A stretch of 46,300 bases of DNA from Akkermansia muciniphila (lineage in GTDB: Bacteria > Verrucomicrobiota > Verrucomicrobiia > Limisphaerales > UBA1100). Of this stretch, positions 19,207 to 28,631 are shown in pieces. Location: positions 1 to 46,300 of the forward strand of contig CAMDOH010000001.1 in assembly GCA_945903605.1 (NCBI GenBank), written 5' to 3'. Made by a program: the position numbers and the translations under genes. The notes below the pieces were generated by a model. The model was not told the origin of the DNA and made no database searches. It worked only from the letters and a program-made list of their open reading frames with translations. Position 1 is the first letter of the stretch. Every line of letters begins with the position of its first letter.

Positions 19207-19315
19207 TGTGATTTGGATTCAAGCATGCACGGCACCATTGCGCCAAGCGGAATTTCGCGCGATGCGTTCAGAGATTGGTTCTGGTTATCGCAATCGGCTC
19301 GGCTATAACCACGCC

Positions 19316-20728
19316 ATGCTGGAGCGGGAACTGAATCAGATCGGGTTGGATTTGCATCAACAACATGACAAAGCCAAGGCCGCCGTTTCGAAGAAGAATA
19401 GCGAATATGCGATCCTGATTCTCATCGAGTTGTTAAAGAAGGAGTCGGGCTGTTTTGAGTCGCGCATGCTGCTGCGAGTCGCGCAATTCGAACGAGCCAA
19501 AACGAGAGCGCTTTTCGCCAGACTGCTTGGAGTGGTCGTTCACATCGTCGATCTCATCCAAGCCCACTACTATCTCCGAAAACAAAATTACATCCTGGCG
19601 ATGCAGCATGCCGAGGAGGTGCTCAATGAAAGCCCCGAAAATTCGATGTGTCATCGGATCATCGCCAATGCAGCCACACACCTGTATTTTCCGCGCACAG
19701 CCATTGCCTCGCTCCAGCTCCTGCGCAAGAAATCGCCGGGAGATAAAAAAACGTATTCGCAGCTCGCTGCCGCACTGGAGACGCTGGGTGATTATACGAT
19801 GGCTGAGGATGTGATGCGCAAAATGGTCGAGCTTCATCCCGACGACATGCAATTGCTGGACGAGTTCCGTGACATCTGCGCTCGTGCAACATTGGAACGC
19901 GGTGGCTACAGCGCCATCGCCCAAGGCAAAGGGACGTATCGCGATGCGCTTGCAGATCCTGAAACGACGAAGGCACTTGAACAGCAGGAAATGGTGGTCA
20001 AGCCCCCCGAAGTCATCGACCAAATGATCTCGCGCAAGGAAGCGGAGCTGCAAGCCGCGCCGGATAATCTCAAGATCGCGATGGACATTGCCAAGTTGTA
20101 TCTCGACCGAGGTGATGTCGATCGAGCCATCGAATATTATCAGTTCGTGAAGGCGAACAGTTTGGCAAAAGATCCGGCGGTGGATCGCGCGATGACGAAT
20201 GCGAATCTGACGCGGTTCGATCAACGCCGCGCGGGACTCGATTCTTCATCGCCGGAATATGCGGGGCAAGTCGCTGAACTCGATGCAGAGCAAAACGATT
20301 TCAGGGTGGCGGATATGGCCGAGCGTGTGCGCTCGTATCCGACAGATATGGAACTGCGTTATCAATACGGTGAGCTTTGTTTCAAAATGGGCGAGGTCGC
20401 CCATGCGATTGAATCCTTCCAGCGCACTCAGTCCAAGCCGAACCTGCGCATCCGCTCGTTGTGCTATCTGGGTCAGTGTTTCGCGCAGCAAGGCATGTTT
20501 GATCTCGCTGAAAGTTCGCTGGCTACGGGCATCGCCGAGAAACAAGTGTTCGACGAACTCAAAAAAGAAATGGTGTATCACCTGGGTTGCGTGCTCGAAA
20601 AGTTGGGTCGGCCGGACGACGCGCTGAAACAGTTCAAACACATTTATGAATTGGATGTCTCTTATCTGGACGTATCTGATCGAGTGCTTGCTTACTACAA
20701 TAAAAAGTCCCGTGGCGGGACGGTTTGA
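19316..20728 (+). CDS. TPR-repeat protein
   Basis: ATG at 19316 (MLERELNQIGLDLHQQHDKAKAAVSKK); TPR-like helical repeats throughout. N-terminus of the listed ORF (MVRLAGLEPAQISPLPP...) is translated tRNA. Confidence 0.85.
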   Translation: MLERELNQIGLDLHQQHDKAKAAVSKKNSEYAILILIELLKKESGCFESRMLLRVAQFERAKTRALFARLLGVVVHIVDLIQAHYYLRKQNYILAMQHAEEVLNESPENSMCHRIIANAATHLYFPRTAIASLQLLRKKSPGDKKTYSQLAAALETLGDYTMAEDVMRKMVELHPDDMQLLDEFRDICARATLERGGYSAIAQGKGTYRDALADPETTKALEQQEMVVKPPEVIDQMISRKEAELQAAPDNLKIAMDIAKLYLDRGDVDRAIEYYQFVKANSLAKDPAVDRAMTNANLTRFDQRRAGLDSSSPEYAGQVAELDAEQNDFRVADMAERVRSYPTDMELRYQYGELCFKMGEVAHAIESFQRTQSKPNLRIRSLCYLGQCFAQQGMFDLAESSLATGIAEKQVFDELKKEMVYHLGCVLEKLGRPDDALKQFKHIYELDVSYLDVSDRVLAYYNKKSRGGTV

Positions 20729-20761
20729 CACCGTCGCACAACTCCGTTAAACGCTTCGGTA

Positions 20762-21289
20762 ATGAAACGAATCCTGATGTCCGGTTTGACAGTTGCCATG
20801 TTGTCCATGAGCACAGTGGCGGACGAGCCAGCGAAATTTGAAGTGGGCGGACTGAAGTTTGCGCGACCGGTAAAATGGGAAGTGCAGGCCGCCGGCGGCA
20901 TGCGCAAAGCGCAATTCAAAGTCGCCGATGCCAAGACCGGAGCTGGCGCGGAAGTGGTGTTTTTCCACTTTGGGCCACAAGGCGGCGGCGGCGTGAAAGC
21001 GAATGTGGATCGTTGGCTCGGACAGTTTGTAGAAAAAGGAGCGGCGCTCAAATCCAAGTCCGATGAAGTGACCGTCGGTAAATCGAAGGTGCATTACGTG
21101 AGCGCGACAGGAACTTACATGGACGGCCCGCCATTGGGCGAGAAAACGGCGCGCGCGAACTACTCCTTGTTCGGCGCCATCATCGAAGCAGCCGACGGGA
21201 GCATTTTTGTGAAAATGACCGGGCCGGCGGCCTTGACCCAATCATCCATCCCCGCGTTCAAAGAGATGGTCGAAGGCGCGCTGAAGTAA
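20762..21289 (+). CDS. Hypothetical secreted protein
   Basis: 175 aa ORF with signal peptide (MKRILMSGLTVAMLSMSTVADE), followed by a terminator. Confidence 0.78.
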   Translation: MKRILMSGLTVAMLSMSTVADEPAKFEVGGLKFARPVKWEVQAAGGMRKAQFKVADAKTGAGAEVVFFHFGPQGGGGVKANVDRWLGQFVEKGAALKSKSDEVTVGKSKVHYVSATGTYMDGPPLGEKTARANYSLFGAIIEAADGSIFVKMTGPAALTQSSIPAFKEMVEGALK

Positions 21290-21392
21290 TCGGTTGGTCG
21301 CGCGCCCACCGTGGCAATGGAGGGGGAAGCGGGTTCACCGTGGCTCTAAAGCTGGAGAACTAGATTCGAGCCGCCTACTCATTTGATAAAGC

Positions 21393-21426
21393 AAAACCCC
21401 CGGCTGTTTTCAGCCGAGGGTTTTTT
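21393..21426. terminator. Bidirectional Rho-independent terminator between convergent genes
   Basis: AAAACCCCCGGCTG-TTTT-CAGCCGAGGGTTTTTT: about 12-bp stem with one mismatch, T-run on + and A-run (T-run on -). Confidence 0.9.
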
Positions 21427-21461
21427 GATTTTCGAATCAGTGTTTGAACCAACTCCGAGGG

Positions 21462-24400
21462 TCACTTCACTGTCAGGTTGAAGCTTTCTGAATGTGAGTT
21501 GAATTCGGGGGCGTACATGCTCTGGATTTCGGCGATGCCGGTCTGATATTGGCCGCGGTGCTGCACGCGCACGGAGTATTCAAACACGTAAATACCCTTG
21601 GCCAGATAATCCATGAAGTAGTGGCTGGCGGTGTCGCGCGTCGTCTCGTAGTAGCCCAGGCCGTCTTGATAACGGTAGCGCGAGAGGACATTGACTGGCT
21701 CCGTACCGGAACCGCGCTGGTCTTTGAGGTGCACGTATTCCATGTCGCGATCGGTGCGCAATTCGATGCGCACGACCAGTTCATCGCCCACGTTGACGAG
21801 TCCGTTTTTGACGGCTTCGAGCACGGGGCCTTTCTTCGTGTTGACCTTTGTGAAAAGCGTTTTCTTGAGCTTGAGCGGTGTGCCGTCGTGCGGGGTGACT
21901 TTGCTCATATCCTCGAAGTATTGCCAGTGAACGCTGCCCCAAGAGACGCCTTCGTCGACTTTCTTGACGGTGATCTTGCCCATCGTCGATTTGATGTCGA
22001 TGGGTGAAAAGCGTTTCTCGTAAAAGCCGGTGCCGGCCTCGACTTGTGCGGGCTTGATGGTCTGTCCGGCCAGAGCTACTTCGACGAGTGCGTCGGATGC
22101 CAGCAGGTTGTTTCCGCGCAGGAGCAGACCGTAGATGGCATCGGCGGTGGCTTTGGTGGTTTTCCAATCCTGAGTCTGCTTTTGTTTCAAGAGCCAGACT
22201 TTGCAATCTTCGACAGCCACACTGTCGCCCATCACTTCGTCAAATGCCTCAATCATCATCGCCTGCGTTTCGATCGGGGCGCGGTACCACCACCACGAGA
22301 GCTCGAGGTCGCGCCAGAACATCCCCATTTCCTCGTTGGAGACGGATCGTTCCTTGATGGAGGCCATGATGCCTTTCGGTGTTTCGAGGTCACCAAAGCG
22401 TTTGAGTGCGACGGCGATGTGTGCCTGCGACTGGCGATTGGCCAGTTGCAGCCAGTATTTCTTGGACTGACCGATGAAATAATCAACGGCCTCTTTGTGC
22501 GGCGCGGCAACGGGCTTGTCCTTCAAGAAGAAGCTGCGGCCGTAGAGATACAGCGCGATGGTCGGCGAAAGATGGTTCGCATCCTTATCTTTGCTGTAGC
22601 GCAGAATGTCGCGATAAGTTTTGTCGATCCACCCATCAAGTCGGGCGATGGATTTCACTGCCGAATCAACGGGGACATCCACACCCAGATGGCGCATGCG
22701 GCCAAATCCTGTGGTGATGTAGAGCGTGATGTAGTCATTGGCCGGTCCGCCGGGGAACCACGGCCATGCGCCGTCGCCCAACTGCATCTGCGCGAGCTTT
22801 TGCAGGTTGCGCGTGGTCTCGTCGTTGAGCCGGTTGCCGTCAAACAGAATGCCGACGTTTTTGCGCGCCTGACTTTCAGCCTGAGCTTGTCGAAGCCAAG
22901 GAGTCTCCTCGAGCATCACCGATTTCAGATCCTGATTTTTTTCCAGCGGACTATCGAGTGCCGGTGTGCCTTTCCAGAGATCAAACACGTGCCGGATTTT
23001 TGGATCGGAATTGGCGATGTGCCGCGCGAGTGCGTTGGCATACAGCCGGCTGAAGATCTGTTCCGAGCATTCATGGGGATATTCCATCAGGTAGGGCAGG
23101 GCCATGATGCCGTACCAAGCCGGCTGCGAGACCATTTGCACGGACATGTTTTGGTGCTTGAGCGTCTTCGAGTTGGCTGACTGGCTTAGTTTGAGGAAAT
23201 CAAACTGCTTCGTCTGCTTGCCACGAATGGGCAGCGGCAGAGATTCGGTGACGAGGATGCGGCGCGAGAGGACGGGCAGATGACCTTCCTCGCCGTCTGA
23301 AAGCCGACCTGTGGATGCGACGGCTTTGTAGGTGAGGAATCCAGTTTCGTCGGGAACTTTCAACCGCCACGAATACGTGCGCGACTCTTTCGAAGGCACA
23401 TCGAATGCGATGGTAGGCGAGGTATTGCCCAGCGCCTTGTCTGCCGATCCATTGTTGAACGCCTCAGCCAATTGCAACGCGACTTTGCCGGTCTGTCGGC
23501 CAGCGGATTGGTTGGAGACTTTGACGGTGAATTCGAGTTGATCGCCCTCGCGCAGGAATCGCGGCGGATTCGGCTGCACCATGATTTCCTTGGCAGTGAC
23601 CACGCTGTCTTGCAGCAGGCCGCCTCGCAGATTTTTGTCGTGAGAGAAGCCCATGAATTTCCATTCCGTGAGCGCCTCGGGCATGGTGAATTGCATTTTT
23701 ACGACGCCATTGGTGTCCGAGATCAGATGAGGGAAGAAGAAGGCCGTCTCGTTGAGGTTTTTGCGGGCGGAGACTTTGCCGAGATCCGGCGCATTGCCGC
23801 CGCCGCCGCCGGAATTCTCCCGTTCGCCGTCGCTTTGTTTGTCGGACAACGCACGACGTTTCTCGCTACCGGCAGACTTGGCGTCGCTGCGATTTTGCGC
23901 GCCATTCTGCTGCATTTCCATCGCCATGCCGGGCGCCATAGCAGCAGAGGCTTCAGGAAATCCATCTCCCTTTCGTAATGCGCCACCGGGGCCGCCACCC
24001 ATGCCGCCACCTCTGCCGAAATATTGGTAGCCCCAATAGTTGCCGATGATGTCCTGCGGGAAGGAACGGTATGAGTAGCTGGTATCGCGGTAACTTGACG
24101 GGAAATTACCGAGGATGTGTTGCAGTCCTTTCACACTATTTTCAAACTGGGAATTGCGCCGGGAATGATCCGAACGGAACACTCCAAAGCCACCCATGAA
24201 ATGATGGGGGGCAAAAGCGTCGAGCGATTTGTCATAAAGCGCGGCAACAACTTCAGCGACGGATTTCTTGCCATCGTGACCGGTGATGACAGCCGTCCAG
24301 GTTTCTTTCTGTGCTGGCTCGAGTTTCGAGACGAAGTGTTCCCATTTGATGGTCAGATTTTTGTTGTTCCAAGGCACGGCAACGGAATGCGAATTGATGT

Positions 24401-27400
24401 AGGCACGGTTCTCGCGCACCATGGTGACGTGGAGAGTGAATCCGCCGCGCATGGCTTCGGTGACGGCTTGCTTGATGGCAATTTGAGTGTCGGCTGGCCG
24501 TGTCCAGAATTTTTGTAGGATTTGGCCGCGATGCTCGATTTCGATGAAGGCGCGCGCGCGGTCGTAACCCGATCCCCAAAGCGCCATGAATTCTTTGCCG
24601 GGTTCAGTGGACCAATCGGGCGCGTTGAGAAGGTGCGGGATTTTGATGCCGAGTTTGTTTGCAGCGGGCTTGAGCACTTGCACGGGCAATCGAGTGGTGA
24701 CTTTTTTGCCGAAGCGATCTTGCGATTCGACGATCACTCGATAGGCGCCTTCAGCCAACTTGAAGTTGAAGACGAGTTTGCCGGTGGCATCGGTGGTCCA
24801 TCCTTTCGTTTCGGCCACAGCGCCCAATTCCCATGAATTGACGTTGGACGGATCAGCGGCAGGAGTGGGGGAGATGAGGATGCCGCCTTTGCCGCGTCGT
24901 GGTTGCGGGTTGTAATTATAATTGCCGCCGAGTTTGGCGCGTTCCACTTTCGCGGGTTCCTTGAGTTTGTAAACTTTCAGCGAGCCTTCGGCTTTTTGCG
25001 GTTCGCCATCGAGGGTCACCGTGCTGAGTGTGATCGAAACCGCTTTTTCATCGGTCTGCCAGTCGGTGGCAGTGAGGTTTGCCTGCAATGCCGTGTAGCC
25101 GACATTGACGCTGGAACTGCCCGATCGTGTCTCACCGGTGTTGTCTGTCACATCGGCGTTGATGCTGTAGTGGAAGGTTGGCTCGTCTTTTTCGGGCACA
25201 GATAAATCGGGTTTGGCTTCAAACTCGATGGTGAATGTTCCGTCGGTGCCGGTCTTGGCAGTGCCATGCGCAATTTCCTGACTGGGACTTTGCGGGAACG
25301 GCCGCCACCAATAATGCCAGCCCCACCACGCGGGATATCGGACTTGTCGTGTGACGCGCCATTGCACTTTCGCGCCATCGATCACCGCGCCGGTGTAGGC
25401 CGTTGCGGTGCCTTTCAGCGAAACTTTGTCATCCAATCGCGCCGCTGTTTTCGGAGCGGCGAGGGCGACTTGGAATTTGGGGCGTTTGTACTCCTCGACA
25501 TTCACGGCGGTGCTGCCCGCGGGGCCGTCTTGTGTGAAGATGCTCATCCGACCCATGAGTCGGTCGCGCGGCGCGGTGAAACTTCCGCTGAAGGAACCGT
25601 AATCGTTGGAACGAACTTTCTGTCGGGTGATTTCTTTGTTGTTGGGGTCGCTGAATACCACTGTCAAATCGCGGTTGGCTACGATCTGATAATCGTCCTT
25701 GTCGGAATCGACGTGGATGCAGATGCCCTTGTACGAGACAGTCTGGCCGGGACGATAGAGTGCGCGGTCGGTGAAGAACACCGTGCGGTCGTACGGGCGC
25801 TGCGTATAATTGTTTTGATACATCCAATACTCGTTCTGCGAGGAGAGCTGCTGATTTTGGTGTTTGGCAAATACGAGGATACCGCGCTGTTGAACGCCCT
25901 CGATCTTGAACAGGCCGGACTCATCGGTCTTGCGCGCGGGTAGTGCCTCGAGTTGATTGTTGTTGGTGCGCTGCCACGAGGAGATCTCGGCGCCATCAAT
26001 CGGGTCGCCAGTGATGGCATTGAGCACGAATCCCTCCAGCCGTCCTTCTCCATGAAGTGTGCGCATGACGATGGCCAGATCGCTGACCCAAAAGTCGGAG
26101 AAGGAGACGATGTTGTTGGCTTCGCTGAATTCCTTGTTATGGCTCGAAATGATGTAGTACGAGCCGGGCTTGATGTCTTCGGGCGAAGTGAGGGATTCGA
26201 CACGGCCGTGATAATCGGGCGTTGGCGGCAATTGGGCTGACCATTCGAATTCGGCTTTCTTGGCCAGAAGCGCTTTGCGTTCGTTGTTGTCGAGCCATTC
26301 CGGGCGACGATTGCGTTTGACGAGCATGTCGTTCCAATCGTAGGCGACAACCCGGAAGTGAACCTCGGTGAGGTTGCGATAGTTGACATCAATTTTCGGG
26401 CGCGGATTGTTCCAAACGCGCTCGGTCTGGATGCTGGAAGTCTTCGATTCAATCTGCTGAATGATGTTGAAACACATGTTGCCGCCGATGCTGTTGGGAT
26501 GAGCGCCAATGCCCCGTTTGGCCAGTTTGTGTGCCTCGACCAAATCGCCTTCCTGTTGCAGGACGCTTGCCCAATAGGCCAGCGCGCGAGCGGAAAGTTC
26601 GTGATCAGCCCAGCGGTCGACACTCACTTTGAGTGCCGCCTTGTAGAGCTTGTTTTTGTCTTCACCAAAGGCGGTGTTTTGTCCGTAAACCAATCGAGCG
26701 AGATCCGCATCGATGAACGCCGTGTTGTCCGCGTCCTTCTCATGGAACCGAAGCAGGTCTTGCAGGAGCCGGATTGCTTTGACCTGTTTGGAGTCCGTAT
26801 CGGTGATGGCGTCCAGTTTCCACGCCATGAATTTATCAGCCGCGGCAAAAATCGGGCTGGTTGCCAACAGGACAAAAGCGTCTTCGGCCTTGGCGCCTGC
26901 TTGTTCGCCGGAGGAGTAAAACTTCAACGCTTCGTGTGCGAGGAAATCAAACATCGTCGGGCGATAGCTATCGGGCAATGTGCCTTTTTGAAGGAGGTCG
27001 TTGTACGTGGCGATGGGAATGGTCTTGAGAACTTTTTCCGCCGAGAGTGCTTTCGTGAATTGCTTGTCGATTTCCGCCATGATACGGGGCAAATCCCATG
27101 TGGTGAAATCTTTGCCCGGCGCCTCGGCCGTTTGTGTGCGCTGCATGAAGCGCCAGCGATTCTGTTGGAAAAAGTGCCAGTACCAATTCGCCAGAACGGT
27201 GTCCAAAACCGGCACAATTTCTTTCGGCGCCTTGGCAATCTCGGCCTCCAGTCGAAGAATCTTTTCCTCCGGCTTGTTGCCTTGGATATTACCTTCAAGA
27301 GTGATTCGGCGCGCGATGGCCTTCACCACTTCAGGATAAGCCTTGTCTTTGAGTGCGCCTTCGATGATCGGCACCAGATTCGTGATGGCCGTTTTGGGCA

Positions 27401-27524
27401 GACCTTTACTGATGGCTTCATCGACCGCTTTCCATTGGGCATCGCGAGGGCCTGCTTTCAATGCCTGAACCAATCCGGTGCTGATGACTGCTGCCAGTAG
27501 GGGAACTAGTAGGAACTTGCGCAT
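21462..27524 (-). CDS. Alpha-2-macroglobulin family protein with CxEQ thioester motif
   Basis: MRKFLLVPLLAAVISTGLVQA signal; MG domains (YRPGQTVSYKGI...), A2M domain ARKNLNETAFFFPHLISDTNGVVKMQFTMPEALTEWKFMGFSHD, thioester-like YPHECSEQIFSR. Start set at ATG 27524. Confidence 0.93.
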   Translation of the reverse strand: MRKFLLVPLLAAVISTGLVQALKAGPRDAQWKAVDEAISKGLPKTAITNLVPIIEGALKDKAYPEVVKAIARRITLEGNIQGNKPEEKILRLEAEIAKAPKEIVPVLDTVLANWYWHFFQQNRWRFMQRTQTAEAPGKDFTTWDLPRIMAEIDKQFTKALSAEKVLKTIPIATYNDLLQKGTLPDSYRPTMFDFLAHEALKFYSSGEQAGAKAEDAFVLLATSPIFAAADKFMAWKLDAITDTDSKQVKAIRLLQDLLRFHEKDADNTAFIDADLARLVYGQNTAFGEDKNKLYKAALKVSVDRWADHELSARALAYWASVLQQEGDLVEAHKLAKRGIGAHPNSIGGNMCFNIIQQIESKTSSIQTERVWNNPRPKIDVNYRNLTEVHFRVVAYDWNDMLVKRNRRPEWLDNNERKALLAKKAEFEWSAQLPPTPDYHGRVESLTSPEDIKPGSYYIISSHNKEFSEANNIVSFSDFWVSDLAIVMRTLHGEGRLEGFVLNAITGDPIDGAEISSWQRTNNNQLEALPARKTDESGLFKIEGVQQRGILVFAKHQNQQLSSQNEYWMYQNNYTQRPYDRTVFFTDRALYRPGQTVSYKGICIHVDSDKDDYQIVANRDLTVVFSDPNNKEITRQKVRSNDYGSFSGSFTAPRDRLMGRMSIFTQDGPAGSTAVNVEEYKRPKFQVALAAPKTAARLDDKVSLKGTATAYTGAVIDGAKVQWRVTRQVRYPAWWGWHYWWRPFPQSPSQEIAHGTAKTGTDGTFTIEFEAKPDLSVPEKDEPTFHYSINADVTDNTGETRSGSSSVNVGYTALQANLTATDWQTDEKAVSITLSTVTLDGEPQKAEGSLKVYKLKEPAKVERAKLGGNYNYNPQPRRGKGGILISPTPAADPSNVNSWELGAVAETKGWTTDATGKLVFNFKLAEGAYRVIVESQDRFGKKVTTRLPVQVLKPAANKLGIKIPHLLNAPDWSTEPGKEFMALWGSGYDRARAFIEIEHRGQILQKFWTRPADTQIAIKQAVTEAMRGGFTLHVTMVRENRAYINSHSVAVPWNNKNLTIKWEHFVSKLEPAQKETWTAVITGHDGKKSVAEVVAALYDKSLDAFAPHHFMGGFGVFRSDHSRRNSQFENSVKGLQHILGNFPSSYRDTSYSYRSFPQDIIGNYWGYQYFGRGGGMGGGPGGALRKGDGFPEASAAMAPGMAMEMQQNGAQNRSDAKSAGSEKRRALSDKQSDGERENSGGGGGNAPDLGKVSARKNLNETAFFFPHLISDTNGVVKMQFTMPEALTEWKFMGFSHDKNLRGGLLQDSVVTAKEIMVQPNPPRFLREGDQLEFTVKVSNQSAGRQTGKVALQLAEAFNNGSADKALGNTSPTIAFDVPSKESRTYSWRLKVPDETGFLTYKAVASTGRLSDGEEGHLPVLSRRILVTESLPLPIRGKQTKQFDFLKLSQSANSKTLKHQNMSVQMVSQPAWYGIMALPYLMEYPHECSEQIFSRLYANALARHIANSDPKIRHVFDLWKGTPALDSPLEKNQDLKSVMLEETPWLRQAQAESQARKNVGILFDGNRLNDETTRNLQKLAQMQLGDGAWPWFPGGPANDYITLYITTGFGRMRHLGVDVPVDSAVKSIARLDGWIDKTYRDILRYSKDKDANHLSPTIALYLYGRSFFLKDKPVAAPHKEAVDYFIGQSKKYWLQLANRQSQAHIAVALKRFGDLETPKGIMASIKERSVSNEEMGMFWRDLELSWWWYRAPIETQAMMIEAFDEVMGDSVAVEDCKVWLLKQKQTQDWKTTKATADAIYGLLLRGNNLLASDALVEVALAGQTIKPAQVEAGTGFYEKRFSPIDIKSTMGKITVKKVDEGVSWGSVHWQYFEDMSKVTPHDGTPLKLKKTLFTKVNTKKGPVLEAVKNGLVNVGDELVVRIELRTDRDMEYVHLKDQRGSGTEPVNVLSRYRYQDGLGYYETTRDTASHYFMDYLAKGIYVFEYSVRVQHRGQYQTGIAEIQSMYAPEFNSHSESFNLTVK

Positions 27525-27690
27525 AGGTTTTTCGATTCGTCCGTTGGTGGGGTGTGACGGTTTTTGGCTGGGATTACTCCAAGCAAAATTGGGCAATGGC
27601 ATCACCGAGCCAGAATGCCTCAGCATTCAAACCGTTGCAAGCTGCCAACTTCAATCTGGCAACGACTTTGACCGGAAGCGCAAAGCCCCT

Positions 27691-28437
27691 TCAGCTTAAA
27701 GCCAGCTTTCGTTCAGTCTCAGTGAGGTTTTTCCAATCGCCTTGCTTCAACTCGCCCAACTCGAGCTTGCCAATGCGAACCCGAAGCAATCGCAAAGTCG
27801 GGTGGCCAACAGCAGCCGTCATCCGGCGCACCTGCCTGTTTTTGCCCTCAATAAGTTCGAGGCCGATCCAGTAATCGGACACATTCTTACGAAACCGGAT
27901 TGGCGGGACTCGAGGCGAAATCTGCGGTTGTGGCTCAAGCAACCACGCGCGGCTTGGAAGTGTTTTCCGGCCTTGGATCAACAATCCACTGGCCAACTTC
28001 TCCAACGCTGCAGTCGTCGGCACGCGCTCAACCTGCACCCAATACTCGCGTTCGTGGGAATTCTGCGGGTGCAACAACCGTTCGTTCAACTGCGGCTCAT
28101 CGCTCAACAGCAACAATCCTTCGCTGTCACCATCGAGCCTGCCGATGGGATAAACATCCTTTGGAAAACCGAACTCAGCCAGCGTGCGAAGTGTTGATCC
28201 CGCTTCTGTCGTGAACTGGCTGAGCACCCCGAATGGTTTGTGGAAGGCGATCAACACCAGCGCCGACGTTGATGCCGCCGCCTCCGCCGCAGCAAGTGAA
28301 AACTCATTTGAACGATAGACCGTTTTTGTCCAACCCCTCCAGCTACCGTGATCGCGTATGAAAACAAATGACCAACAGCTCCAACTCGGGTTCAACAACC
28401 AACGCAACATCACCTCGCCGCGGTCTGCCACTGGCAT
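27691..28437 (-). CDS. rluE: Pseudouridine synthase, RluE/RsuA-like; true start probably internal (for example GTG at 28257)
   Basis: FHKPFGVLSQF, YPIGRLDGDSEGLLLLSDE, EGKNRQVRRMTAAVGHPTLRLLRVRIG; no S4 domain before the catalytic domain. Confidence 0.85.
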   Translation of the reverse strand: MPVADRGEVMLRWLLNPSWSCWSFVFIRDHGSWRGWTKTVYRSNEFSLAAAEAAASTSALVLIAFHKPFGVLSQFTTEAGSTLRTLAEFGFPKDVYPIGRLDGDSEGLLLLSDEPQLNERLLHPQNSHEREYWVQVERVPTTAALEKLASGLLIQGRKTLPSRAWLLEPQPQISPRVPPIRFRKNVSDYWIGLELIEGKNRQVRRMTAAVGHPTLRLLRVRIGKLELGELKQGDWKNLTETERKLALS

Positions 28438-28558
28438 GGATCGCGCTCGGCTTTGGTTCGCGCATATCCAGCAGGCGATTGATCAAGCCGTGGGCGAGCC
28501 GTTGCCCGAGCCGCCGCCAGTTCAAAGCTGGTTCAAACTCGCGCGCGGCCAACGGTGA
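28358..28558 (+). CDS. Possible small protein (66 aa)
   Basis: MKTNDQQLQLGFNNQRNITSPRSATGMDRARLWFAHIQQAIDQAVGEPLPEPPPVQSWFKLARGQR; in the region upstream of rluE's likely true start; composition plausible. Confidence 0.45.
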   Translation: MKTNDQQLQLGFNNQRNITSPRSATGMDRARLWFAHIQQAIDQAVGEPLPEPPPVQSWFKLARGQR

Positions 28559-28631
28559 TTCGCATCGCCTATTAGCGTTTGCCTCGGCGAGGGATTTGAC
28601 CTAATAAGTCCTTCCCCGATGGTGGGGCAAG

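Noticed and set aside
19121-19315. N-terminal extension of the 19121..20728 ORF (MVRLAGLEPAQISPLPPQGSASANSATSA) and ORF 18930..19211 (CAWQDSNLHRFLHYHLKVARLPIPPQAL)
   Set aside because: These are antisense translations of tRNA-Leu, a well-known type of spurious protein. The real TPR gene start is placed at 19316.
22044-23180. Long antisense ORF opposite the A2M gene (378 aa); likewise 26358..27500 (380 aa)
   Set aside because: Codon-mirror ORFs opposite a well-supported A2M CDS in moderately GC-rich DNA; no recognisable motif.
23795-23820. (GCC)n tract as a functional microsatellite by itself
   Set aside because: It simply encodes the Gly-rich linker of the A2M protein. Length variation is possible but cannot be judged from one sequence.
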